DNA of 64,000 nucleotides from Streptomyces coelicoflavus (GCF_003112555.1 NZ_BEWB01000002.1:1-64000), one strand, 5' to 3'. Positions 26,035-37,315 are shown, numbered from the stretch's first letter. The notes: a model not told the origin generated them from the letters alone. Numbers and translations are program-made.

Positions 26035-27831
26035 GTGACTACCACCGCCAGCTCCAGCACCTCGCACCACCTGTCCCCGGCCTTCCCCGGCCGTGCCCCC
26101 TGGGGCACCGCCGGCAAGCTGCGGGCCTGGCAGCAGGGGGCGATGGAGAAGTACCTCCAGGACCAGCCCCGGGACTTCCTGGCCGTCGCCACGCCCGGCG
26201 CCGGAAAGACGACCTTCGCGCTGACGCTGGCGTCCTGGCTGCTGCACCACCACGTCGTGCAGCAGGTGACCGTCGTCGCGCCGACCGAGCACCTGAAGAA
26301 GCAGTGGGCCGAGGCCGCGGCGCGGATAGGGATCAAGCTGGACCCCGAGTACAGCGCGGGCCCGCTCAGCCGCGAGTACCAGGGCATCGCCATCACCTAT
26401 GCCGGCGTCGGCGTGCGCCCCATGCTGCACCGCAACCGCGTCGAGCAGCGCAAGACCCTCGTCATCCTCGACGAGATCCACCACGCCGGTGACTCCAAGT
26501 CCTGGGGCGAGGCGTGCCTGGAGGCGTTCGAGCCGGCCACCCGCCGCCTCGCGCTCACCGGCACGCCGTTCCGCTCCGACACCAACCCGATCCCCTTCGT
26601 GGCGTACGAGGAGGGCAACGACGGCATCCGCCGCTCCGCCGCCGACTACACCTACGGGTACGGCTCCGCGCTCTCCGACGGCGTCGTGCGCCCCGTCATC
26701 TTCATGAGCTACAGCGGCAACATGCGCTGGCGCACGAAGGCGGGCGACGAGATCGCGGCCCGGCTCGGCGAGCCGATGACCAAGGACGCCGTCAGCCAGG
26801 CCTGGCGCACCGCCCTCGACCCGCGCGGCGAGTGGATGCCCGCCGTGCTGCGCGCCGCCGACCAGCGGCTCACCGAGGTCAGGAAGGCGATCCCGGACGC
26901 CGGTGCCCTCGTCATCGCCGCCGACCAGGACTCCGCCCGCGCCTACGCCAAGCTGATCCGCGAGATCACCGGCGACAAGGCCACCGTCGTCCTGTCCGAC
27001 GACACCGGCGCCTCCAAGAACATCGACACGTTCAGCGCGAGCACCGACCGCTGGATGGTCGCCGTCCGCATGGTGTCCGAGGGCGTCGACGTCCCCCGCC
27101 TCGCGGTCGGCGTCTATGCGACCACCATCTCCACGCCGCTCTTCTTCGCCCAGGCCGTCGGCCGCTTCGTGCGTTCCCGCCGCCGCGGCGAGACCGCCTC
27201 CGTCTTCCTCCCCACCGTGCCCGACCTGCTCACCTTCGCCAACGAGATGGAGCGCGAACGGGACCACGTCCTCGACAAGCCCAAGAAGGAGGGCGAGGAG
27301 GACCCCTACGCCGAGTCCGAGAAGGAGATGGACGAGGCGAACCGGGAACAGGACGAGGACACCGGCGAGCAGGAGCAGTTCTCCTTCGAGGCGCTGGAGT
27401 CCGAGGCCACCTTCGACCGGGTCATGTACAACGGTGCCGAGTTCGGCATGCAGGCCCACCCGGGAAGTGAGGAGGAGCAGGACTACCTCGGCATCCCGGG
27501 GCTGCTGGAGCCCGACCAGGTGCAGATGCTGCTCCAGAAGCGGCAGGCCCGGCAGATCGCGCACAGCCGCAAGAAGCCCGACGAAGAGGCCGACCTGCTC
27601 GAACTGCCCGCCGACCGCCGTCCGGTGGTCTCCCACAAGGAGCTGATGGAGCTGCGCAAGCAGCTCAACACCATGGTCGGCGCCTACGTCCACCAGAGCG
27701 GCAAGCCGCACGGGGTCATCCACACCGAGCTGCGCCGCGTGTGCGGCGGCCCGCCCAGCGCCGAGGCGACCGGCGGCCAGCTGCGCCAGCGCATCGCCAA
27801 GGTGCAGGAGTGGGCGACGCGCATGAAATGA
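26035..27831 (+). CDS. DEAD/DEAH-box superfamily 2 helicase
   Basis: A 598-residue SF2 helicase. Motif I is VATPGAGKTTFALTLA (near 55), motif II LDEIHHAG (DEIH variant, near 147), motif III LTGTPFRSD (near 180), and motif VI FFAQAVGRFVRSRRRGE (near 370). A strongly acidic insert (EKEMDEANREQDEDTGEQE, about 425-445) precedes a C-terminal region of unknown fold. It resembles the helicase part of type I/III restriction or RecG-unrelated repair helicases, but no methylase or nuclease partner is adjacent. GTG start at 26035. It stands alone; probably a housekeeping nucleic-acid remodeller conserved in Streptomyces. Confidence 0.85.
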   Translation: MTTTASSSTSHHLSPAFPGRAPWGTAGKLRAWQQGAMEKYLQDQPRDFLAVATPGAGKTTFALTLASWLLHHHVVQQVTVVAPTEHLKKQWAEAAARIGIKLDPEYSAGPLSREYQGIAITYAGVGVRPMLHRNRVEQRKTLVILDEIHHAGDSKSWGEACLEAFEPATRRLALTGTPFRSDTNPIPFVAYEEGNDGIRRSAADYTYGYGSALSDGVVRPVIFMSYSGNMRWRTKAGDEIAARLGEPMTKDAVSQAWRTALDPRGEWMPAVLRAADQRLTEVRKAIPDAGALVIAADQDSARAYAKLIREITGDKATVVLSDDTGASKNIDTFSASTDRWMVAVRMVSEGVDVPRLAVGVYATTISTPLFFAQAVGRFVRSRRRGETASVFLPTVPDLLTFANEMERERDHVLDKPKKEGEEDPYAESEKEMDEANREQDEDTGEQEQFSFEALESEATFDRVMYNGAEFGMQAHPGSEEEQDYLGIPGLLEPDQVQMLLQKRQARQIAHSRKKPDEEADLLELPADRRPVVSHKELMELRKQLNTMVGAYVHQSGKPHGVIHTELRRVCGGPPSAEATGGQLRQRIAKVQEWATRMK

Positions 27832-28120
27832 CGCCGCCGCGGGCGTGTGGCGCACGTATAGGGACAAAAACAGGCAGTCGATAACGGTTGGCGCCCGGAT
27901 TCTGGACGGAGCCTTCCGCTGAGCGGACCTGGTCGTTACTGTCCCGCTACGCACACGCCCCGTGGCAGCGCCGCCGCGGAGCGCAGCCGTGAAGCGACTG
28001 GGCCCGCGACAACGCCGGGCCGTCAGCCGATCGGCGGCCTCTCAAGCGCGTCGCTGACGGGACTCGGTGACGCACATCCGCGAGGAGCGCCGCCGACCTC
28101 ACCACTAAGGAGTGGGCGTC

Positions 28121-28780
28121 GTGACCGCGGAGACCTCCCAGACGCTCGACCGGGGACTGCGGGTCCTCAAACTGCTGGCCGATACGGACCACGGGCTGAC
28201 CGTCACCGAGCTTTCCCACAAACTGGGCGTCAACCGGACCGTCGTGTACCGGTTGCTCGCCACGCTGGAGCAGCACGCACTCGTACGCCGCGACCTGGGC
28301 GGCCGCGCCCGCGTCGGCCTCGGGGTGCTCGGCCTGGGCCGCCAGGTGCACCCCCTGGTCCGCGAGGCGGCGATGCCGGCCCTGCGCTCGCTGGCGGAGG
28401 ACATAGGAGCGACGGCCCACCTCACGCTGGTGGACGGCGCCGAGGCGCTGGCCGTGGCCGTCGTCGAGCCGACCTGGACCGACTACCACGTCGCCTACCG
28501 CGCCGGTTTCCGCCACCCCCTGGAACGGGGCGCCGCCGGCAAGGCGATCCTGGCCGCCCGCCGGCCACCCCGGCCCGCCGACGAGAACGCGGACGACCCC
28601 GGCTACACCCTCACCCACGGCGAACTGGAGGCCGGCGCCTGCGGCGCGGCGGCCCCCCTCCTCGGCGTCACGGGCGTGGAGGGCAGCGTCGGCGTGGTCA
28701 TGCTGGCGGACGTCGTCCCGGAGCGCGTCGGCGAACGCGTGATGCACGCGGCCCGCGAGGTGGCGGAGGCGCTGCGGTGA
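28121..28780 (+). CDS. IclR-family transcriptional regulator
   Basis: A 219-residue regulator with an N-terminal winged helix (TLDRGLRVLKLLADTDHGLTVTELSHKLGVNRTVVYRLLATLEQH) and a C-terminal effector domain. That domain contains ATAHLTLVDGAEALAVAVVE and the RHPLERGAAGKAILA motif. The GTG at 28121 has AAGGAG at 28107-28112. Its end overlaps the PD-(D/E)XK-like gene by four bases. The target genes and ligand are unknown. The 288 bases upstream (27832-28120) carry its promoter but no other gene. Confidence 0.88.
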   Translation: MTAETSQTLDRGLRVLKLLADTDHGLTVTELSHKLGVNRTVVYRLLATLEQHALVRRDLGGRARVGLGVLGLGRQVHPLVREAAMPALRSLAEDIGATAHLTLVDGAEALAVAVVEPTWTDYHVAYRAGFRHPLERGAAGKAILAARRPPRPADENADDPGYTLTHGELEAGACGAAAPLLGVTGVEGSVGVVMLADVVPERVGERVMHAAREVAEALR

Positions 28781-29448
28781 CGCCCCGTGCAGGGGGGAGC
28801 ATCGCCGGGCAGGCCCCGCTGCACGAGGTCATGGCGCTGCTGCGCGGGCACCGGCCGGTCTTCCACTCGGAGGCCGATCTCCAGCACAGTTTTGCCCGCG
28901 TGCTGTGGGAGACGGCACCGGAGGTGGAGTCCCGGCTCGAGGTTCCCCGGCGGAGGCCGGGGAGAGCCGAGTACCTGGATCTGCTGTGCATCGGGCCGGC
29001 CGCGCGAACCGCCGTGGAGTTCAAGTACTTCACCCGGGACTGGACCGGCACGGCCGGCACACCGGCCGAGGACTACATCCTGAAGGCGCACGGGGCCACC
29101 GACCTCGCCCGACTGCATTTCGTGCGCGACATAGCCAGGCTGGAGCGGTTCTGCGGGCGGTCCGGGCAGGACGGTCTCGCGCTCATGCTGACGAACGAGC
29201 CGTCCCTGTGGACGCCACCGCCCGCCGGCCGTCGGCGCACCCGGGACCACGAGTTCAGGATCCACGAGGGACGTGAGCTCACCGGAACGCTGCTCTGGGC
29301 CGAGGGGACGTACGAGCCGAACACCTGCACCTTGACGGGTGCCTACTCTCTCGAGTGGGAGCCGTACTCCGGACAGGACGGCCCCGGCGGAGAGTTCCGC
29401 TGGCTGGCGGTGCACGTGAACCCACAGGGTGCCGCAGGAGACGGCTGA
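28777..29448 (+). CDS. PD-(D/E)XK nuclease-like hypothetical protein
   Basis: A 223-residue protein with a possible PD-(D/E)XK core: FHSEADLQHSFARVLWE (helix with acidic residue), LEVPRRRPGRAEYLDLLCIG (Asp of the strand) and RTAVEFKYFTRDWTG (ExK). This is the order found in restriction-endonuclease-like folds. Similar uncharacterised proteins are scattered in actinobacteria. It is translationally coupled to the IclR gene by a GTGA overlap, an unusual partner. No methylase is present. Catalytic activity is inference. Confidence 0.55.
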   Translation: MTPRAGGSIAGQAPLHEVMALLRGHRPVFHSEADLQHSFARVLWETAPEVESRLEVPRRRPGRAEYLDLLCIGPAARTAVEFKYFTRDWTGTAGTPAEDYILKAHGATDLARLHFVRDIARLERFCGRSGQDGLALMLTNEPSLWTPPPAGRRRTRDHEFRIHEGRELTGTLLWAEGTYEPNTCTLTGAYSLEWEPYSGQDGPGGEFRWLAVHVNPQGAAGDG

Positions 29449-29482
29449 GCCGCTGCCACCAGGCGCACGTTAGATTGACTCC

Positions 29483-30262
29483 GTGCTCTCTCGTCTCACG
29501 CGTCCCCAGTTTCTCGCCGTCTGCGGTCTGCCCGTCGTGGCGCTGCTCGCGACCGCCGTGTTCGCGCCGCTGCCGTTCTCCGTGGCGCAGCCCGGGCTGA
29601 CGGCCGACGTGCTGGGGAAGAACCAGGGGGACGAGGTGATCACGGTCAGCGGTGCGCCGACGCACGACACCAGCGGTCAGCTGCGGATGACGACGATCGA
29701 GGCGACCGGGCCGGACGCGAGCATTCACCTCGGGGACGTGCTGAGCAGCTGGTTCGACACGGACCGGGCCGTGATGCCGCGCGACGCCGTCTATCCGAGC
29801 GGCGACGACGTGAGCGAGATCGAGGAGTACAACCAGGAGCAGATGAAGGAGTCGCAGGACTCGGCGACCGCGGCCGCGCTCCGGTACCTCCGGATGGACG
29901 AGGACGACGTCGACGTGCAACTGCGGCTCGAGGACGTCGGCGGGCCCAGTGCCGGGCTGCTGTTCTCGCTCGGCATCGTCGACAAGCTCGGCGCCGGGGA
30001 CCTGACCGGCGGCAGGGTCGTCGCCGGGACGGGGACCATCACCGACGGCGGCAGGGTCGGCCCCGTCGGCGGGGTGCCGCTCAAGACGCAGGCCGCCCGG
30101 CGGGACGGCGCCACCGTCTTCCTGGTGCCGAAGGCGGAGTGCTCGGACGCGCGGGCCGAGCTGCCCGAGGGGCTGCGGCTGATCCCCGTGACGACGCTCA
30201 AGGACGCGGTCGACTCGCTCGAGGCGCTGGAGAGCGGGAAGGGCGACGTCCCCGCCTGCTGA
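29483..30262 (+). CDS. Membrane-anchored Lon-type (S16) protease domain protein
   Basis: A 259-residue protein with an N-terminal membrane helix (FLAVCGLPVVALLATAVFAPLPF) and an extracytoplasmic S16 domain. The catalytic Ser is in VGGPSAGLLFSLGI (near 158) and the Lys in GGVPLKTQAARRDG (near 195), forming the Ser-Lys dyad of Lon proteases. Unlike YlbL-type relatives it has no PDZ domain. The start GTG at 29483 has no ribosome box, but a -10-like TAGATT sits at 29471-29476, so a leaderless mRNA is possible. It ends 13 bases before the convergent betaine-binding gene. Confidence 0.8.
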   Translation: MLSRLTRPQFLAVCGLPVVALLATAVFAPLPFSVAQPGLTADVLGKNQGDEVITVSGAPTHDTSGQLRMTTIEATGPDASIHLGDVLSSWFDTDRAVMPRDAVYPSGDDVSEIEEYNQEQMKESQDSATAAALRYLRMDEDDVDVQLRLEDVGGPSAGLLFSLGIVDKLGAGDLTGGRVVAGTGTITDGGRVGPVGGVPLKTQAARRDGATVFLVPKAECSDARAELPEGLRLIPVTTLKDAVDSLEALESGKGDVPAC

Positions 30263-30275
30263 GCGGCACGCCCGG

Positions 30276-31244
30276 CTAGCCCTCCTTCACGAAGCCCTTC
30301 TCCTTCATCCAGTCCAGCGCCACCTGGTGCGGGTCCTCGCCGTCCACGTCGACCTTCGCGTTCAGGGTCTGCGCGACGTCGTTGGTCAGCGCCTCGGTGA
30401 CCGGGTCGAGGACGGAGGCGATCGCCGGCCACTTCTTCAGGGTGGCCGTGCGGACCATGGGCGCCGCGTTGTAGTTCGGGAAGAACTTCTTGTCGTCCTC
30501 CATCACCACCAGGTTCATGGACTTGATCCGCCCGTCGGTGGTGTACACCTCGCCGTAGGTGCAGGCGCCCTTCGCGGTCTGGGTGTAGATGATGCCGGTG
30601 TCCATCTGCGTGATGTTCCCGGCCGGGATGGACATGCCGTACGCCTTCTCCAGGCCCGGCAGCCCGTCCGCGCGGTTGGCGAACTCGCCCTCCACGCACA
30701 GCGTCACCGCGCCGGGGTCGGACTTCGACAGGGCGGTGACCTCCGAGAGGGTCTTCGTCCCGTACTTCTTGTAGTTGGCCTGGTTCATCGCCAGCGCGTA
30801 CGTGTTGTTCAGGCGGGCCGGCTCCAGCCACGTCAGCCCCTTCTTCGCGTCGGCCTCCTTCACCGCCTTCCACTGCTGCTCCGGGTCGGGGATCGGCTTG
30901 CTGTTGCCCAGGTACGTGATCCACGCGGTGCCGGTGTACTCGTACGTGGCGTCGGCGTCGCCGTTCTCCACCGCCGCACGGGTGCCGACCGAGCCCTGGA
31001 TGCCGGTGCGGTCGAGCACCTCCGCGCCCGCCGCCTCGAAGGCGATGCCCATGATCGCGCCCAGGACCAGCTGCTCGGTGAACTCCTTCGAGGTGACCGT
31101 CAGGTCCGCCCCCTCCAGCGGCTTCCCCTTCCCGATGGTGCCGGGTTCCACGTCGTCGACCATCGGGGAGCCGCTGGTCAGCCCGCACCCGGCGGGAGCC
31201 GCAAGGAGTACCGCCGCAAGGGACCAGCAGAAGCGTCGCCTCAT
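30276..31244 (-). CDS. Glycine betaine/choline ABC binding lipoprotein (OpuC type)
   Basis: A 322-residue lipoprotein: signal MRRRFCWSLAAVLLAAPAG ending in the lipobox APAGC, then an OpuAC-type substrate-binding domain (LTVTSKEFTEQLVLGAIMG, YEYTGTAWITYLG, CVEGEFANRADGLPGLEKAYG). These proteins deliver quaternary ammonium osmolytes to the permeases. Its ATG overlaps the upstream permease stop (ATGA on the minus strand). It is the last gene of the minus-strand operon. Confidence 0.88.
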   Translation of the reverse strand: MRRRFCWSLAAVLLAAPAGCGLTSGSPMVDDVEPGTIGKGKPLEGADLTVTSKEFTEQLVLGAIMGIAFEAAGAEVLDRTGIQGSVGTRAAVENGDADATYEYTGTAWITYLGNSKPIPDPEQQWKAVKEADAKKGLTWLEPARLNNTYALAMNQANYKKYGTKTLSEVTALSKSDPGAVTLCVEGEFANRADGLPGLEKAYGMSIPAGNITQMDTGIIYTQTAKGACTYGEVYTTDGRIKSMNLVVMEDDKKFFPNYNAAPMVRTATLKKWPAIASVLDPVTEALTNDVAQTLNAKVDVDGEDPHQVALDWMKEKGFVKEG

Positions 31245-32128
31245 GTCCCCACCTCCAGCCCCCGCGGCCGCAGCAGCAGTTCCGCCAGCGACGCCAGCCA
31301 GTCCACCAGCAGGGCGAGGGCGACGGTGAGGACCGAGCCGAGGACCAGCACCGGCATCCGCTGGCTGGTGATGCCGGTGGTGATCAGCACGCCCAGGCCA
31401 CCGCCGCCGCCGAAGGTCGCCAGCGTCGCCGTGCCGACGTTCAGGACGAGGGCCGTGCGCACACCGGCCAGGATGAGCGGGACGGCCAGCGGGAGTTCGA
31501 CCCGGGTCAGGACGCCCAGCGGGGACATGCCGATGCCGCGGGCCGCCTCCAGGAGCGTCGGGTCGTTCGCCTTCAGGCCGGCGATGGTGTTGGAGAGCAC
31601 GGGCAGGACGGCGTAGATGATGATGCCGATCAGGGCCGCCCTGCGGCCGATGCCCAGCCAGATCACCAGCAGCGCCAGCAGACCGATCGCCGGGGTCGCC
31701 TGTCCCATGTTGGCGAACGCCATCGCGAACGGGGTGGCCTTCCGGAACGCTCCGCGGGTCAGCAGGATGCCCAGCGGGATCGCGATGATCAGCACGAAGA
31801 AGGTGGAGATCACCGTGAGCTGCACGTGCTGCCACAGGGCCTTGGTGACCTGGCCGTTGCCGAGGGCGTTCCGGCTGAGCGCGTCCAGGTCCGCCTGCCG
31901 GTACCACAGCCAGGTCGCCAGCAGTACGGCGATCAGGACGACGGGCAGGAAGGTCAGCTTGCGCCAGCCGACCCGGGGGCCCGCGGCCGCAGGGGACGGC
32001 GGGGGAGCCCCGGCCTCTTCCTCCTCGTCGACGCCCGCGCCACCGCCCTCGTCCCGGAAGGCGAGGCCCTTGACCTCGTGCTCTCCCGCGGGGCGGCCGC
32101 CGGGCGAGCGGCGGGAGGAGCCGCTCAC
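31241..32128 (-). CDS. Betaine/choline ABC permease
   Basis: A 295-residue permease with an Asp/Glu-rich cytoplasmic N-terminus (about 50 residues) and six predicted helices. The characteristic MetI/OpuCB block includes PLGILLTRGAFRKATP, NMGQATPAIGLLALLV and the EAA loop LLEAARGIGMSPLGVLTRVELP (near 195). The GTG start overlaps the ATPase stop (GTGA). Together with the second permease at 33407 it makes a heterodimeric channel. Confidence 0.9.
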   Translation of the reverse strand: MSGSSRRSPGGRPAGEHEVKGLAFRDEGGGAGVDEEEEAGAPPPSPAAAGPRVGWRKLTFLPVVLIAVLLATWLWYRQADLDALSRNALGNGQVTKALWQHVQLTVISTFFVLIIAIPLGILLTRGAFRKATPFAMAFANMGQATPAIGLLALLVIWLGIGRRAALIGIIIYAVLPVLSNTIAGLKANDPTLLEAARGIGMSPLGVLTRVELPLAVPLILAGVRTALVLNVGTATLATFGGGGGLGVLITTGITSQRMPVLVLGSVLTVALALLVDWLASLAELLLRPRGLEVGT

Positions 32129-33414
32129 GCGCGGCCTCCGACCCCGCCGAAGCCCTCCTGCTCGGTGTGCGTCTGCGTGGCCCGGGTCTCCTCGAGGTCG
32201 TGCTGATGCTCCAGCGCGTCGAGCCGGTCGGCCTCCAGCAGCTCCTGCACGGAGTTCATCAGCGTCTCCATGTCGACGACGCCCTCGTAGGTGCCGCGCC
32301 GCCCGGTGACCGCGACCCGCCCCGCGTTGTCGGTGAGCACCGCTTCCAGCGCGTCCCGCAGCGTCGCGTCCCGGGTCACCGTGTCGTGGACCAGCGTCCC
32401 GGCCCGCGCCAGCGAGCCCTTGGCCCGCATCAGGTCGCCGCGCCGCAGCCACTTGTAGGGGCGCCCGCGCCGGTCCAGGAGCAGGATCTCGTTGGTGCCC
32501 GACTCCCTGAGCCGGGCGAAGATGTGCTGGAGCGGGTCCTCCACGGTCACCGTCGGGTAGTCGGTGATGCCGACGTCCCGTACCCGGGTCAGGTTCAGGC
32601 GCTTGAGGGCCGCGCCCGCGCCCACGAAGCCCGACACGAAGTCGTCGGCGGGGTTGGTGAGGATCGCCTCCGGAGTGTCGAACTGCGCGATGTGGGAGCG
32701 TTCGCGCAGCACCGCGATCCGGTCGCCGATCTTGATCGCCTCGTCGAAGTCGTGGGTGACGAAGACGATCGTCTTGTGCAGCTCCCGCTGGAGCCGGATC
32801 AGCTCGTCCTGGAGGTGGTCCCGGGTGATCGGGTCCACCGCGCCGAACGGCTCGTCCATCAGCAGCACCGGCGGATCGGCCGCCAGCGCCCGCGCCACGC
32901 CCACCCGCTGCTGCTGGCCGCCGGACAGCTGGCGCGGATAGCGGCCGTGGAACTCCCCGGCGTCCAGGCCGACCAGGTCCAGCATCTCCTCCACCCGCGC
33001 GCGGATGCGGGACTTCGACCAGCCGGTCATCCTCGGCACCAGCGCGATGTTCTGGGCGACGGTCATGTGCGGGAACAGACCCGAGGACTGGATCGCGTAG
33101 CCGACCTTGCGGCGCAGCTTCACCGGGTCGATGTCGGTGACGTCCTCGCCGTTGATGCGGATGCGTCCGCCGCTGGGCTCGATCAGCCGGTTGATCATCT
33201 TGAGGGTGGTGGACTTCCCGCAGCCCGAGGGGCCCACGAACACCACCGTCTCCCCGGCCTTGATCTCCATCGACACGTTCTCGACGGCGGGCTGCGGATT
33301 GCCCGGGTAGCGCTTGGTGAGGGCCTCCAGCTCGATGGTCGCCCCGGTGGCGCCGCCGGACGCCTCGCCGCGGCCGTCGTCGGAAACGGAGCCGGACACG
33401 GATGTCTCAGACAC
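32125..33414 (-). CDS. Betaine/choline ABC ATPase with CBS domains
   Basis: A 429-residue ATPase. Walker A VGPSGCGKSTTLKM (near 60), Q-loop AIQSSGLFPHMTV, signature RQLSGGQQQRVGVARAL (near 160), Walker B VLLMDEPFGAVDP and switch His VFVTHDFDEA. Two CBS motifs follow from about residue 285 to 400 (TVTVEDPLQHIFARLRESG; VTRDATLRDALEAVLTDN). In OpuA-type transporters these sense ionic strength or cyclic di-AMP. It overlaps both neighbouring permease genes. Confidence 0.92.
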   Translation of the reverse strand: MSETSVSGSVSDDGRGEASGGATGATIELEALTKRYPGNPQPAVENVSMEIKAGETVVFVGPSGCGKSTTLKMINRLIEPSGGRIRINGEDVTDIDPVKLRRKVGYAIQSSGLFPHMTVAQNIALVPRMTGWSKSRIRARVEEMLDLVGLDAGEFHGRYPRQLSGGQQQRVGVARALAADPPVLLMDEPFGAVDPITRDHLQDELIRLQRELHKTIVFVTHDFDEAIKIGDRIAVLRERSHIAQFDTPEAILTNPADDFVSGFVGAGAALKRLNLTRVRDVGITDYPTVTVEDPLQHIFARLRESGTNEILLLDRRGRPYKWLRRGDLMRAKGSLARAGTLVHDTVTRDATLRDALEAVLTDNAGRVAVTGRRGTYEGVVDMETLMNSVQELLEADRLDALEHQHDLEETRATQTHTEQEGFGGVGGRA

Positions 33415-34054
33415 GGATCCCCCTCGGAATGGTCAGCCGTCCCAGCAGCACGTACGCCGCGTCGAACAGCAGGGCCAGGACGATGATCCCGAGCGTGCCC
33501 GCGAGGACCTGGTTGAGCGCGTTCTTGCTGCCCAGCGAGGCGATCCCGCGGAAGATCTCGTTGCCGAGGCCCGGTCCGGAGGCGTAGGCGGCGATCGCCG
33601 CGATACCCATCAGCATCTGCGTCGAGACCCGGATGCCGGTCAGGATCGGCGGCCAGGCCAGCGGCAGCTCCACCTGCAGCAGCCGGGCCGGACGCGACAT
33701 CCCGATGCCCTTGGCCGCGTCCACCAGCGCCGGGTCGACCCCGCGCAGGCCCACGATCGAGTTCCGCACGATCGGCAGCAGCCCGTACAGGGTCAGCGCG
33801 GTCACCGTCGGCGGCACGCCGAGCCCCACGATCGGGATGAGCAGGCCGATCATGGCCAGCGACGGGATGGTGAGGATGGTCGACGTGGTCAGGGTCGCCA
33901 GGTTCCCCGCCCAGTCGCTGCGGTAGGTGAGAACGCCGATCAGCACCCCGATCAGGGTCGCCACGACCATGCACTGGAAGACCGCGCTGGCGTGCTGGTA
34001 GGCGTCGGCGAGCAGCTGCTGGTGGCGGCTGCCCAGGAAGTCCCAGAAGTTCAC
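33407..34054 (-). CDS. Betaine/choline ABC permease (second)
   Basis: A 215-residue permease with five or six helices. It has the EAA loop LVDAAKGIGMSRPARLLQVELP (near 115) and the family block TILTIPSLAMIGLLIPIVGLG. GGAGGTGAGC precedes the GTG start at 34054. It overlaps the ATPase gene by eight bases. It is the first gene of the transporter operon, 30 bases downstream of the Lrp-type regulator gene, so the regulator may be co-transcribed with it. Confidence 0.9.
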   Translation of the reverse strand: MNFWDFLGSRHQQLLADAYQHASAVFQCMVVATLIGVLIGVLTYRSDWAGNLATLTTSTILTIPSLAMIGLLIPIVGLGVPPTVTALTLYGLLPIVRNSIVGLRGVDPALVDAAKGIGMSRPARLLQVELPLAWPPILTGIRVSTQMLMGIAAIAAYASGPGLGNEIFRGIASLGSKNALNQVLAGTLGIIVLALLFDAAYVLLGRLTIPRGIRV

Positions 34055-34083
34055 GTCCGCTCACCTCCGGGTTCGGGCCGGGC

Positions 34084-35860
<1,777 letters not shown>

Positions 35861-35872
35861 CCCGCACGGGCG

Positions 35873-37315
35873 TCAGTCGGGCGGGCCCTCCACCGGGGGC
35901 TCGCCCAGCTCCGTCAGCGCCCGCTTCGCCTCCGGCGCCCGCAGCGGCGAGAAGTACGGGTTGATCGTCAGCGCCTCCCGCAGATGCCGCCGCGCGGGCC
36001 CGGACCGCCCCAGCTCCTGCTCGATCACGCCCCGGTGGAACACGTACAGCGCGCTGCGCACCCCGCCGCCCTTGTCGCCGTCGGTCGCGATCGTCGCGAA
36101 CTCCAGCGCCTCCTCGTCCTCGCCGGCGCGGTGCAGCGCCCAGCCCAGCGCGTCGGCGACCGCGATCCCCGGCTGCCGCCCCCACTCCGCCCGCAGCAGG
36201 CGCACCGCCTCCTCCGGGTCGCCGTGGTCCGCCTCCAGCCGCCCCAGCATCAGCGCCTCGTCCGCCCCGGCCTCCTCCGCGCCCCGCGCCCGCTCCCGCA
36301 GCAGGTCGTACTCCACCCGCGCCGCCTGCCCGAGGCCCAGCGACTCGTACAGTTCGCCCAGCTCCAGCGCGTACTCGGGGCTCGGCCGCTTGGCCAGCGC
36401 CGCCTGGTACGCGGACAGCGCCTCCGTCGTGCGGCCCAGCGCCGCCAGCGCCCGGCCCTGCCCGGCCTGCGCGGCCCGCTGGTCGGGGTCGGTGCGCAGC
36501 GCCTCCTGGAAGAACCGCAACGACTCCTCGCGGTCCCCGCGCTCGAACGCCAGCCGCCCAGCCTGCTCCAGGTACGCCGCCCGCTCGGCCGGTTCCGCGG
36601 CCGACGCCGCCGCGTCCGAGATCCGGGCCGCCGCGTCCTCCCGCCAGCCCCGGTTCCGGTAGACGGACGCCGCCAGCGCCCCCACCGCCGGAGCGTCCGG
36701 GCGCAGCTCCATCACCTTGTCCAGGGCCCGGCCCACGCCCTTGTCGTCGCCGAGCCCGGTGTACGCGCCGACCAGCACGGCGTGCGCCGTCCACCGCTTC
36801 GGCGCCGCCTTCACCGCGCTCTCGCCCCACTTCTTCGCCGCCGGGAAGTCCCGGCGCGCCACCGCCAGCGCCGCCAGCCCCTCCAGGGCCTGCGGATTGC
36901 GCTTCGGCCCCGTCTTCAGCGAGGTGCGCAGCACCTTCTCGGCCTTCGGCCAGTTCGCGCCGTCGGCCGTCCGGCGGCCCTGCTCCACGTACGCGGCGCC
37001 GAGCACCGCCCACGACGCCCCGTCCAGCGGATGCGCCCGCAGATGGGTCTCCCGGTCGCCGATCAGCGCCGCCAGGTCCGGCAGCGCCGCGGGCACGCCC
37101 GTGGTGACCGCCCCCTGCGCCAGCGCCGCGGGCCCCGGCGCGGGCGGGGGCGCGTCGGCCCCGTCCCAGGGCACCAGCAGGACGAGGGCCCCGCCGAGCA
37201 CCGCGGCCCCGGCGACGCAGGCGATCAGCACCCGGCGCCCGCGGGGCGGCCGCCGGCCGCTTCCGGTGTGTCCCCGCGTGGTGTCCCTCGCATGCGTGCC
37301 GTTCATGGCGCTCAC
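35873..37315 (-). CDS. Membrane-anchored TPR-repeat protein
   Basis: A 480-residue protein with a short basic N-terminus, one membrane helix (VLIACVAGAAVLGGALVLLV, near 30) and an all-helical extracytoplasmic region of tetratricopeptide-like repeats. Seen are WAVLGAAYVEQGR, ALEGLAALAVARRDF, AYLEQAGRLAFERGDREESLRFF, GRALAALGRTTEALSAYQAAL and ALGWALHRAGEDEEALEFA. Repeats of this kind scaffold protein complexes; partners are unknown. GTG 37315 is chosen with GGAG upstream; an ATG three codons in is possible. Convergent with hppD, 12 bases apart. Confidence 0.75.
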   Translation of the reverse strand: MSAMNGTHARDTTRGHTGSGRRPPRGRRVLIACVAGAAVLGGALVLLVPWDGADAPPPAPGPAALAQGAVTTGVPAALPDLAALIGDRETHLRAHPLDGASWAVLGAAYVEQGRRTADGANWPKAEKVLRTSLKTGPKRNPQALEGLAALAVARRDFPAAKKWGESAVKAAPKRWTAHAVLVGAYTGLGDDKGVGRALDKVMELRPDAPAVGALAASVYRNRGWREDAAARISDAAASAAEPAERAAYLEQAGRLAFERGDREESLRFFQEALRTDPDQRAAQAGQGRALAALGRTTEALSAYQAALAKRPSPEYALELGELYESLGLGQAARVEYDLLRERARGAEEAGADEALMLGRLEADHGDPEEAVRLLRAEWGRQPGIAVADALGWALHRAGEDEEALEFATIATDGDKGGGVRSALYVFHRGVIEQELGRSGPARRHLREALTINPYFSPLRAPEAKRALTELGEPPVEGPPD

